A DNA stretch of 49,212 nt from Nitrososphaerota archaeon (GTDB lineage Archaea > Thermoproteota > Nitrososphaeria > Nitrososphaerales > JACQRY01): assembly GCA_016184315.1 (NCBI GenBank), contig JACPCU010000009.1:77330-126541 (forward strand), written 5' to 3'. Shown one piece after another: positions 43,399 to 49,212 of this stretch (its first letter is position 1; every line of letters starts with the position of its first letter). The notes beneath the pieces are model-generated. The model had not been told where the DNA came from, made no database searches, and saw nothing but the letters and a program-made list of their open reading frames with translations. A program made the translations under genes and the position numbers.

Positions 43399-43634
43399 TG
43401 CTTCAGTGCCCATGTTTTCCAGAGCCTTCTGGTATCTGTCATGAAGTCTTCTGTGTCTTCTATGTGTTGCCAGGCTCCTGCTAGCTTCTCTATGTCGGGG
43501 GTCTTATGCATCACTATCCTCCCATCGTCATATCTGACTAGGAGTTTTTCGCCGATCTCGATGCGTGCCTTCTTCCTGACTTCCTCTGGGATGGTGACCT
43601 GGAATTTTCTGGTTACTTTGACTAGGTTGCTCAC
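43392..43634 (-). CDS. AbrB/SpoVT-type antitoxin, orphaned
   Basis: 80 residues: an AbrB fold (NLVKVTRKFQVTIPEEVRKK, IGEKLLVRYDDGRIVMHK) and a C-terminal helix (DFMTDTRRLWKTWALKQC) that would bind the toxin. The toxin gene downstream (43235-43398) is a remnant, so the antitoxin survives without its toxin. Confidence 0.75.
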   Translation of the reverse strand: MSNLVKVTRKFQVTIPEEVRKKARIEIGEKLLVRYDDGRIVMHKTPDIEKLAGAWQHIEDTEDFMTDTRRLWKTWALKQC

Positions 43635-43737
43635 GGTGGTACTAGTGGTAGTATGTAGGTAAAAGGGCTTGTCGCCGGGGCGTTTGACCTGTTCGGTGAG
43701 GGGCTGTGGGTTGCTCAGTTCTTGAGGGTCTTGATGG

Positions 43738-44001
43738 TCAGTATGCTGATTCGCGTGGCATGATTGCGTATACGACTATTGTCTTCTGGGATCCGAGTTC
43801 GAACAGTATTCGGTGGCTGCCTACTTGTAGCCGGTACTGGTTTTTGTGTCCCTGTAGTTTCTTTATGTCGAGGGTTGTGAAGCCTTGGTCTCTTAGGGTT
43901 TGCAGGGCTTGGAGTATTCTTCGGCTGGTGTCTGGGTCAAGTCTTCTGAGTTGTTTTGCTGCTTTGTTTTCGAGGAGGACTGTACTTAGGCAATAATCTA
44001 T
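43738..44001 (-). CDS. RelE-like toxin with an ATA in place of a start codon
   Basis: 87 residues: DYCLSTVLLENKAAKQLRRL, LDPDTSRRILQALQTLRD, IKKLQGHKNQYRLQVGSHR (basic core) and ILFELGSQKTIVVYAIMPR, a complete RelE. The frame stays open upstream to 44562, but similarity starts only here. At the expected start, overlapping the antitoxin stop by 4 bases (ATAG), is ATA rather than ATG. Either ATA serves as start or the start codon is mutated and the toxin is silenced. Confidence 0.6.
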   Translation of the reverse strand: MDYCLSTVLLENKAAKQLRRLDPDTSRRILQALQTLRDQGFTTLDIKKLQGHKNQYRLQVGSHRILFELGSQKTIVVYAIMPRESAY

Positions 44002-44156
44002 GTCCTCTTCTTGTTGATGTCGGCTAGTGGGATGAGTTTTATTCTCTTCTTCTGTTTTGCCTTCATGTAGTTCTTGATGGCTTCGTCGTCTAGGGGTTTC
44101 TCTGATTGGACGAGTCTTTCTTCTTTTAGGACTTCTTGTAGGTCGCTGGTGGCCAT
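43998..44156 (-). CDS. Small antitoxin of the RelE-like pair
   Basis: 52 residues: ATSDLQEVLKEERLVQSEKP, then DDEAIKNYMKAKQKKRIKLI and PLADINKK. Helical and charged like other small RelB-type antitoxins. Its TAG overlaps the toxin's first codon by 4 bases. Under many length cut-offs. Confidence 0.6.
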   Translation of the reverse strand: MATSDLQEVLKEERLVQSEKPLDDEAIKNYMKAKQKKRIKLIPLADINKKRT

Positions 44157-44590
44157 TGCTGGTTTCTTTGTGTGGGTTTGGGCTGAATATATGTATTGAG
44201 GAGGGTCTGAAGGTATGGGCGGCTGGATCGTTGAGGATTTTCTTGATGTGCTGGTAGGATGAAGAATAGTTCATGGCTTCGTCTTTGCCTTTGGGTCTTC
44301 CTGACGCCAGTTTGATTACTCGGAGTGTTCTGTCTTGAGAAGTCCTTGGGAGGTGAATAGATCGTGGCCTGCCCATCGCTGTTGACGTGGTGTGAGGCTG
44401 TTTGAGCTGTGCGTAGGTTGCTGGTAAAGGGTCTTCATAGAGATCGGGGAAAAGCTGTTGAGGTTTCCAGCCGTCAGGTTCGTGGATGTGGACGAGGGTT
44501 TTAGTCGCAAGGCTCAGAAATTCATTAGGATCTATTCGCTGACGCCGAGGGACGCGAGTCACTGTGCCTAGATCCTGCAGAAGGGGATGG
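44157..44590. other. Open frame upstream of the RelE pair, probably non-coding
   Basis: A leftward frame from 44562 is continuous with the RelE frame, but the first 185 or so codons are rich in Pro, His, Thr and Arg and match no family I recognise. It includes the antitoxin gene read in a wrong frame. I treat it as coincidental or as decayed sequence. Confidence 0.35.
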
Positions 44591-44969
44591 TTATCTCCGT
44601 AGCTTGCGGGCTATTTCGTCAAGCACGTCATTGAGGTCAGGAGGTGCGCGTTTAGCTGGTTTAACTTGGTCTGCTTCATGTTTATGGTGTGGGTGAGTTT
44701 GAACTTCGGGATGATGCGGCGCATTGCCGTATCTGAAGATGATCTTTCCATCCTTGCTTTGATAGTGGTAGGAGTAGTCTAGTTTTAGAAGTCTTTAGTT
44801 AACGTATTCCCTGGTGTGGAGCTCGGAGCCGTCGACGAAGCTGGCTGTGACTCGAATGAAGCCTTCCCGTTCAGTTGTAGCCCAGGCGTGGATGCTGACA
44901 CGGGCTACCAGTGGATGTTTTTGCAGGTGGGAGATGAGTGAGTCGAAAGTATGCGTCTATCTTGCCCAT
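44591..44969 (-). pseudogene. TumE/DUF6516-like toxin, frameshifted and with a stop
   Basis: Starts at the ATG at 44969 (MGKIDAYF), then needs a +1 shift near 44947 to read FDSLISHLQKHPLVARVSIH, EGFIRVTASFVDGSELHTRE, then meets TAA at 44795, and continues DYSYHYQSKDGKIIFRYGNA, PHHPEVQTHPHHKHEADQV to a stop at 44591. The PHHPE and PHHKH blocks are hallmarks of DUF6516 toxins. The start overlaps the partner's stop as TGATG. Two lesions make it inactive unless recoded. Confidence 0.65.
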
Positions 44970-45268
44970 CAGCCAAGGACCTCCTTGAGCTGGTCTCTCT
45001 GTCTTTCCAGCTCGGGCAATAGGCGGCTTGCTGCTTTCCAGTCAACATAGTCGAGGTCCGCATCTTCGGGCAGCTTGCCTTGCTCAAATCTTTCTTGAAA
45101 GATCTCCCAATTCACCTTGTACTTTCGACGGAGACGGCGAAGGGTTCCGTTCAGACCCCTAAGCTGAGTGTCGAGCTCCACACGTCTTGCTTGGAGTTGG
45201 CCCAGAATAAGCTGCCTCAGCTCCTCTTTTGGGTACCGAGTGCGTCCCACAATTTCGACCCTAGACAT
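44969..45268 (-). CDS. Coiled-coil partner of the TumE-like toxin
   Basis: 99 residues, largely helical: ELRQLILGQLQARRVELDTQ, LRGLNGTLRRLRRKYKVNWE and LLPELERQRDQLKEVLG at the end. Its TGA overlaps the downstream gene's ATG (TGATG), so the two were translated together, as in toxin-antitoxin pairs. The partner is broken. The N-terminus SRVEIVGRTRYPKEELR is not a recognisable HTH. Confidence 0.6.
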   Translation of the reverse strand: MSRVEIVGRTRYPKEELRQLILGQLQARRVELDTQLRGLNGTLRRLRRKYKVNWEIFQERFEQGKLPEDADLDYVDWKAASRLLPELERQRDQLKEVLG

Positions 45269-45456
45269 CGATATTAGACTTATGAGCGAGTTCTATAAAC
45301 TTAGTCCCGATCGAACCTAGTGCCACTGGGCGGTTCGGTCTTGTGGCGGTAGGTAATTGACTGGCGATTCTATTTGTGGACCTGCTGCTGGCTCAAATCA
45401 GCGGACTCCTGTTGGTGTCGTCATGTTCAGGTAGATTTTGCAGAACACGTCTGCTG

Positions 45457-45526
45457 CTATATAAGAGGTGGCCATTATGTTGGTCTTTACTATATAAGTA
45501 TGTCACCATTATAATGGTGACCTTTA
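45457..45526 (+). promoter_or_regulatory. Tandemly duplicated promoter of the DUF4143-type ATPase
   Basis: CTATATAAG followed by a GTGGCCATTAT..GGTCTTTA block (45457-45489) is repeated as CTATATAAG plus GTCACCATTAT..GGTGACCTTTA (45490-45526). Each copy is a TATA box followed about 10 bases on by an operator-like half or full palindrome. Only the second copy is perfectly symmetric (see 45502-45521). Confidence 0.6.
45502..45521. promoter_or_regulatory. Perfect 20-bp palindromic operator-like site
   Basis: GTCACCATTATAATGGTGAC is exactly self-complementary and sits just after the TATA box and 33 bases before the ATPase ATG. This position would block transcription when bound, so autorepression or regulation by a neighbouring antitoxin is plausible. 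The factor is unknown. Confidence 0.7.
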
Positions 45527-45554
45527 ATAATGCCCGCATCAAATATATCGGCAA

Positions 45555-47057
45555 ATGACTAGAGTAGCCGACGGCTCGGATTTTACTGTCGAAGCTGGAG
45601 ATGACGAAATTCTTAGGATTCTCTATCAGCATAATCCTTGGTGGGCAAAAAAACCTATAGCTGAAGCCAAGCTCAAGCCGTTCAAAAGACGCGATTACTA
45701 TGAAACCATGGATAGGTTGGTGGATGACAAGATCTTAGCGTTGATAGGTCCTCGTCAAGTCGGCAAAACAACGATCGTTTACCAGCTGATTGAAAAGCTG
45801 CTTAGCGAGGATGGAATAAATGCGCAAAATATTCTCTTCCTTTCACTTGATGATCCTTACCTTAATGTATCGGTCAAGAACCTTGAAAGGATATTCGAGC
45901 TGTACGCCACCAATATTTTGAAGCGACCCCTTGATGAACTCAAAGAGAAAGGGGAGGATCGAATCTATGTCTTTCTTGACGAAATACAATCATTGGACAA
46001 TTGGGAGGCCATATTGAAACGGTGGTATGATCTTGGGTACAAGATGAAATTCGTCATAACTGGTTCATCTAGCGTCAGCATTGTAGATGGGGCTTCGGAA
46101 GCCTTGGTAGGCCGCATACGCCCGCAGATAGTTTTGCCAATGAAATTCTTGGAATACATTAGATTCAAAGAAGGCGAAATTGCAGAGCTGGTCAAGTCAA
46201 ACAACAAGGGAATACGTACTGCGCTCAAAATGGCATTGACAGAGAACAAGCCTGAGGAATTTTACAGGGTTGTAAATGAAGAGTTCAAAGCATTACTGCC
46301 GTACAGAGACAGAATACTCGTACACCTTAACCAGTATCTGATCAAAGGCGGCTATCCAGAGATTGCAAACACAGGTGACATGACAGTTGCCGCTCAGTAT
46401 CTGAAAGATTACATTCACCTTACCATTTACAAGGATATTGTAAGGACAAAAAGGGTCAGAGACCCGGCTGCATTGGAAAACCTCTTTGCCATATTGGCCA
46501 AGGGCTCTTCTCTAATAGCGAACCGCCAAGAGCTGAGCAAAAACCTTGGTTTGAAGCGGGATACTCTGAACATGTACATCTATCTGCTAAAGACAGCCTT
46601 TCTTATCTCAGAAGTAGAGTTCTACTCTGAAAGTAGAGTGAAAAGAGCGCGCAGAGAGAAAAAGATCTTCATAAATGACGCTGGTATTAGGAATGTTTCC
46701 GCGGCGGTCTTTGATGAGCAGACTGTTGCAAACGATAACGAGATGGGAAGGATAGTTGAAACAGTAGTAGCGGATCACACAAGGAGACTTCGCTTCAATC
46801 TGGAAGCATCCACTTTTCCCCCCCTCTTTTACTGGCGGGAGACTTTTGAGGTGGATTTTGTAATAGATCCTTTCAACAAGATACTCCCAATGGAAGTAAA
46901 GTACAGGCATAGCGTAGACGAATCTGATTTGCGTGGCCTCAGGGCATTTGGTAGAAAATTCAGACCTCCGCTATCTTTGGTAGTCACAAAAGATAGGATT
47001 TCTATTCAAGGCTCAACCGTGATGATTCCGACATGGCTTTATCTGCTAATGTGCTAG
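45555..47057 (+). CDS. AAA_14/DUF4143-type ATPase
   Basis: 500 residues. Walker A GPRQVGKTT (65-73), Walker B RIYVFLDEIQ (136-145), sensor ITGSSS near 168-173. The middle has a winged helix (ANRQELSKNLGLKRDTLNMY), and the C-terminal DUF4143 portion contains a PD-(D/E)XK-like core: EVDFVID near 430 with MEVKYR about 12 residues later. Such ATPases are abundant, mobile archaeal accessory genes; their role is unknown, with links to defence or toxin modules suggested. Behind a duplicated promoter. Confidence 0.82.
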   Translation: MTRVADGSDFTVEAGDDEILRILYQHNPWWAKKPIAEAKLKPFKRRDYYETMDRLVDDKILALIGPRQVGKTTIVYQLIEKLLSEDGINAQNILFLSLDDPYLNVSVKNLERIFELYATNILKRPLDELKEKGEDRIYVFLDEIQSLDNWEAILKRWYDLGYKMKFVITGSSSVSIVDGASEALVGRIRPQIVLPMKFLEYIRFKEGEIAELVKSNNKGIRTALKMALTENKPEEFYRVVNEEFKALLPYRDRILVHLNQYLIKGGYPEIANTGDMTVAAQYLKDYIHLTIYKDIVRTKRVRDPAALENLFAILAKGSSLIANRQELSKNLGLKRDTLNMYIYLLKTAFLISEVEFYSESRVKRARREKKIFINDAGIRNVSAAVFDEQTVANDNEMGRIVETVVADHTRRLRFNLEASTFPPLFYWRETFEVDFVIDPFNKILPMEVKYRHSVDESDLRGLRAFGRKFRPPLSLVVTKDRISIQGSTVMIPTWLYLLMC

Positions 47058-47236
47058 GTTTTGTTTTATCGGATCCTGCCTTCTGTTCCATGATTCACTA
47101 TGGCTCACAGATTAAACAGCACCTCTGAAAATGTAAGCCAGTACACCGTGTTTTTCTACAATACAATTTCCCTTGCTTATCGTTGTAGCACGAATCGTAA
47201 AATCCCTCATTTCCGTATCATGATGGTACGCTTAGG

Positions 47237-47377
47237 ATGTCGGGGCCATCTTGGAAAATAACGCGTATAAGTATCGCTGATATCTGCACGGGATGTGATC
47301 GCGCTGGGCTTGAAGTGGAAGAATGGAGGCAATCACCATGGCGGGTTTGTTTGTGTTATGCTCCGTGTTTTGAATGA
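47237..47377 (+). CDS. Tiny Cys-rich (zinc-ribbon-like) protein
   Basis: 46 codons from an ATG at 47237: MSGPSWKITRISIADICTGC, DRAGLEVEEWRQSPWR and VCLCYAPCFE. Cys at 17, 20, 38, 40 and 44 could bind zinc (CxxC plus CxCxxxC). No family is recognised. It is supported only by the Cys pattern and the good open frame; length makes chance possible. Confidence 0.35.
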   Translation: MSGPSWKITRISIADICTGCDRAGLEVEEWRQSPWRVCLCYAPCFE

Positions 47378-47485
47378 TCTACCGCGCAGGGTAGGCCGAG
47401 GGGGAAGTTTAGTGTGAAGACGAATAGTTTTCTCTCCATATTCGGCGAATGATGAGTTCCGTTTCCTACTTTATGTTAACCGTAT

Positions 47486-47531
47486 ACTTCGCCGATGCTG
47501 ACTCTCTGCGTCATGCCTGATGCGTAAGACC
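47486..47531. repeat. 46-bp exact repeat, copy 2 (antitoxin relic)
   Basis: Identical to 43140-43185. On the minus strand it encodes MTQRVSIGEV, then differs and stops within two codons (TACGGTTAA), so it is the stranded 5' end of a RelB-like antitoxin copy with its promoter. The TATA-like CTATATAG follows near 47539. Confidence 0.8.
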
Positions 47532-47729
47532 TGCTTTTCTATATAGGTATGACTGGGTGGAACCGCCAATGGTGTTGGCTTCACTGAGCAACCTGTTCAA
47601 AGCTCCGCGACTACACGCGGCAGATAATACCGCTTTATTCATAGAGACTCTGTTCCCGTTCTTATTGAATGTGTAAGTTATCGCAGTCGGATCATGTATT
47701 CGAACACAGCTTACTGTGTGATCTGGCCT

Positions 47730-48101
47730 TCATCTTACGTACTCAACGTTTTCAAGCTCCTGAAACTGTCTATCACCGGTAAGAAACTTCACTCCCAGCC
47801 TTAGAGCCATCACGTAGCCGAGACAGTCAATTAACGATAAGTTAGAGCTCCTCTTCTCTAACCTCATCTTGGCGGCACGTACGTAATCATCTTCGGAAGC
47901 AACCTGAAGAGCCACAAAAGACTTCAGCTTCCTAAGGACCTCTAACGCCTTTGTTTCGTTGAAGTCTCTTACTAACGCATAAGCTACTTCAAGGAGGTTG
48001 AACTCGCTGGTCGCGAGTTCCACGCCTGCATATCCCTCATAATTAGGATTCCCCTTGAGCATCTCTACTATGCCATAAGTGTCCAAGAAGTATCTAGCCA
48101 T
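47730..48101 (-). CDS. VapC-type PIN-domain toxin
   Basis: 123 residues with the four PIN acids: D7 (YFLDTYG), E38 (NLLEVAY), D92 (LIDCLGY) and D110 (LTGDRQF). A predicted Mg-dependent RNase. Its start overlaps the DUF104 antitoxin gene by 8 bases. Appears intact. Confidence 0.85.
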   Translation of the reverse strand: MARYFLDTYGIVEMLKGNPNYEGYAGVELATSEFNLLEVAYALVRDFNETKALEVLRKLKSFVALQVASEDDYVRAAKMRLEKRSSNLSLIDCLGYVMALRLGVKFLTGDRQFQELENVEYVR

Positions 48102-48273
48102 GAAGATCTCTTAGCTCATCCATAAGCTTCTGCGTGTCGATACGCCATTTGCCTAGCATGCCGAAAAAGTGGTTCTCAATCCTGATCCTGATGACGGTTT
48201 TCTCAGGGAGATCAAGTTTGTCCTTAGGCTTAATCACGCCGCCCTCATACACTGCGTCCACAACCTTCGACAA
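48094..48273 (-). CDS. DUF104-type VapB antitoxin
   Basis: 59 residues from a TTG at 48273: MSKVVDAVYEGGVIKPKDKL, DLPEKTVIRIRIE and a toxin-binding tail WRIDTQKLMDELRDLHG. VDAVYEGGVIKP is the signature of DUF104 (AF2212-like) antitoxins. Overlaps the VapC start by 8 bases (ATGGCTAG). Too short for many callers. Confidence 0.8.
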   Translation of the reverse strand: MSKVVDAVYEGGVIKPKDKLDLPEKTVIRIRIENHFFGMLGKWRIDTQKLMDELRDLHG

Positions 48274-48289
48274 AACGTATCATTCATGA

Positions 48290-48308
48290 TAACAGGATAG
48301 TCCTGTTA
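48290..48308. promoter_or_regulatory. Inverted repeat upstream of the vapBC pair
   Basis: TAACAGGA-TAG-TCCTGTTA, 8-bp perfect arms, 17 bases upstream of the vapB start. Antitoxins usually bind such sites to repress their own operons, so this is a candidate vapBC operator. Confidence 0.55.
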
Positions 48309-48629
48309 ATAAGACTTGGCTCTGGGGCCCAGATAGCTCGGTGTGCAAAGTGTGTTGAGACTGACGAGTCTACGCCTCCGCGTAATCCGACGATGCTCCG
48401 TGGAGTCTGATGTATTGTCCATGTTTGCTGAGGCTTAGGGTTCCCCCGTGTGGCTTCGGCGTCTTTTGTCAGGTAGCTTCATCAGATAGTGGCGCAAGGA
48501 AGTCCATGGGCTTTAGCCGTGGGTGGTTCACAGCCACTACGGGGTTGACCCAGGATCCTACCTATGCAGGAGGCCGGGATGGTCGCCGGGAGAGGCGTAG
48601 CAAGTGTATGTTTCTTGCTCGCAACTGGT
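48309..48629. other. Intergenic region with an IS200/IS605-like end
   Basis: About 320 bases with no convincing gene. The recognisable item is the hairpin at 48505-48523. Its upstream flank has short plus-strand open frames that I could not assign, including one with CAKC near 48345, conceivably a transposase tail. Confidence 0.35.
48505..48523 (+). mobile_element. Hairpin resembling an IS200/IS605 right end
   Basis: CCATGG-GCTTTAG-CCGTGG forms a 6-bp stem (one G-U) with the loop GCTTTAG, flanked by AAGT on the left and GTGGTTCAC on the right. Archaeal IS200/IS605-type ends often carry such a GC-rich hairpin with a CTTTAG loop just inside the cut site. No intact TnpA or TnpB lies nearby, so this is at most a remnant. 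Confidence 0.4.
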
Positions 48630-48769
48630 CTACTTGCTGTTTATTTGGGCTAGGAACTCTCTGAGGGTCTTGGATCGGTATGCGGCTTCGATCTCGACGT
48701 TGAGGAGTTGTGGGGTTTCGTTGGCTGTGGCGGCGATTATTTGGTTTCTGCGTTTCCTTCGATTTTCCG

Positions 48770-49212
48770 TTATTGTTTTTCTATATTCTTTTCTTTGTTG
48801 GATTCTCCAGGCGGCCCCTTGAGTCCTGCGACTTCTCCAATTAGATTTGCGATGCTGTCACCGACGTCGACCACTGAAGTTATCCTGTCTTCTTTTTCCG
48901 GGAGACTGGTGATCATCGACTTAGCCACGTTTATGAGAAAGTCGCGCCTTTGGGCGTCTACGATGGGGGTGAGGAGGATGGTCTCATCGGCTCCGACTTC
49001 TCTGGCCAGATCAGCATGTGGGCTGCTGGATGTTATTGCGGTGACGTGGGCTCCAGCTAGCTTTGCGAACTGGATTGCAAGATGGCCTACTCCTCCTATG
49101 CCTCCTACTGCTGCTTGTTTCCCAAGGGTTGCGCCGCTTCGCCTCACTGCTCTGTAGGCTGTGACGCCTGGGCAGAATAGTGGAGCCGACTCTAGATCCG
49201 AGAGACTGTCTG
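48770..49212 (-). pseudogene. Zinc-type alcohol dehydrogenase fragment (partial, decayed C-terminus)
   Basis: Enters from the right edge: SDLESAPLFCPGVTAYRAV, then KQAAVGGIGGVGHLAIQFAK (the NAD-binding GxGxxG loop) and HADLAREVGADETILL. After this, where a dehydrogenase should show its second half, the sequence no longer looks like one, and the frame stops at 48770. The normal family length is about 340-350. Either a frameshift or a deletion has removed the C-terminal half. Confidence 0.7.

Noticed and set aside
43738-44562. A single 274-residue protein covering the RelE-like toxin
   Set aside because: The first two-thirds overlap a better antitoxin frame and have Pro/His/Arg-rich, family-less sequence; RelE similarity begins only near 44001.
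48630-48800. C-terminus of the alcohol dehydrogenase in another frame (ending AYRSKTLREFLAQINSK)
   Set aside because: The sequence is protein-like but does not resemble the dehydrogenase C-terminus, so I could not join it to that gene; it may be another small relic.
1-49212. CRISPR-Cas, restriction-modification or prophage genes
   Set aside because: No Cas, modification methylase, capsid, terminase or integrase gene was recognised; the accessory island is toxin-antitoxin and decayed DNA.

Overview
This is archaeal chromosomal DNA. The evidence is a box C/D RNP pair (fibrillarin and Nop5), Gar1, TFB, TFE-beta, ribosomal proteins S8e and S25e, SRP19, a tRNA-splicing endonuclease, an archaeal ATP-dependent DNA ligase, the archaeal-only CoA route (pantoate kinase plus phosphopantothenate synthetase) and an F420-type LLM oxidoreductase. 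S25e together with TFE-beta points to the TACK side. A Bathyarchaeia-like lineage is my best guess, but no rRNA is present to settle it. Many genes start with TTG or GTG and have little leader, and gene ends often overlap by a few bases.

Positions 1-38.4 kb are mostly a compact core genome. In order: flpA (cut by the left edge), nop5, a ZnuABC-type metal ABC transporter facing a NikR-like regulator, pyrDK, S25e, a DUF92 membrane protein, glycyl-tRNA synthetase, an LLM oxidoreductase, a AAA+ ATPase, a TusA/DsrE2 sulfur-relay pair, gar1-tfb, a small signalling-like island (membrane protein, Walker-less RecA-fold protein, Lrp-type regulator), two broken ORFs, TFE-beta, rlmE, trm1, SRP19, S8e, an smc-scpA-scpB operon, an M24 peptidase, a four-gene CoA operon (pantoate kinase, PPS, PanB, PanE), a PhoU-like regulator, DNA ligase, a DUF47 protein, endA, an MFS transporter, an AmmeMemoRadiSam-type radical SAM enzyme and nadE.

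The most striking item is inside the radical SAM gene. A 353-residue intein splits the CxxxCxxC cluster motif, so that the intein's +1 cysteine is itself a cluster ligand. Its nuclease insert is not LAGLIDADG. It has a zinc-finger-like segment, a NUMOD3-like segment and a VSR/DUF559-like PD-(D/E)XK nuclease.

From about 39.2 kb to the right edge the character changes to an accessory island dominated by toxin-antitoxin modules, both intact and decaying: VapBC with AbrB and DUF104 antitoxins, RelBE-like pairs, a TumE/DUF6516-like pair, and at least four VapC or TumE wrecks carrying frameshifts, stops or a lost catalytic Asp. The island also holds a remnant of a sugar nucleotidyltransferase, an ATPase of the AAA_14/DUF4143 type behind a tandemly duplicated promoter and a perfect 20-bp palindrome, a 46-bp exact repeat that is the stranded 5' end of one antitoxin gene, a hairpin resembling an IS200/IS605 end, a tiny Cys-rich ORF and an alcohol dehydrogenase fragment at the edge. 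Several antitoxins are under 60 codons and easy to miss.

I found no intact tRNA, rRNA or CRISPR array. A tRNA-like relic lies at 14192-14235.
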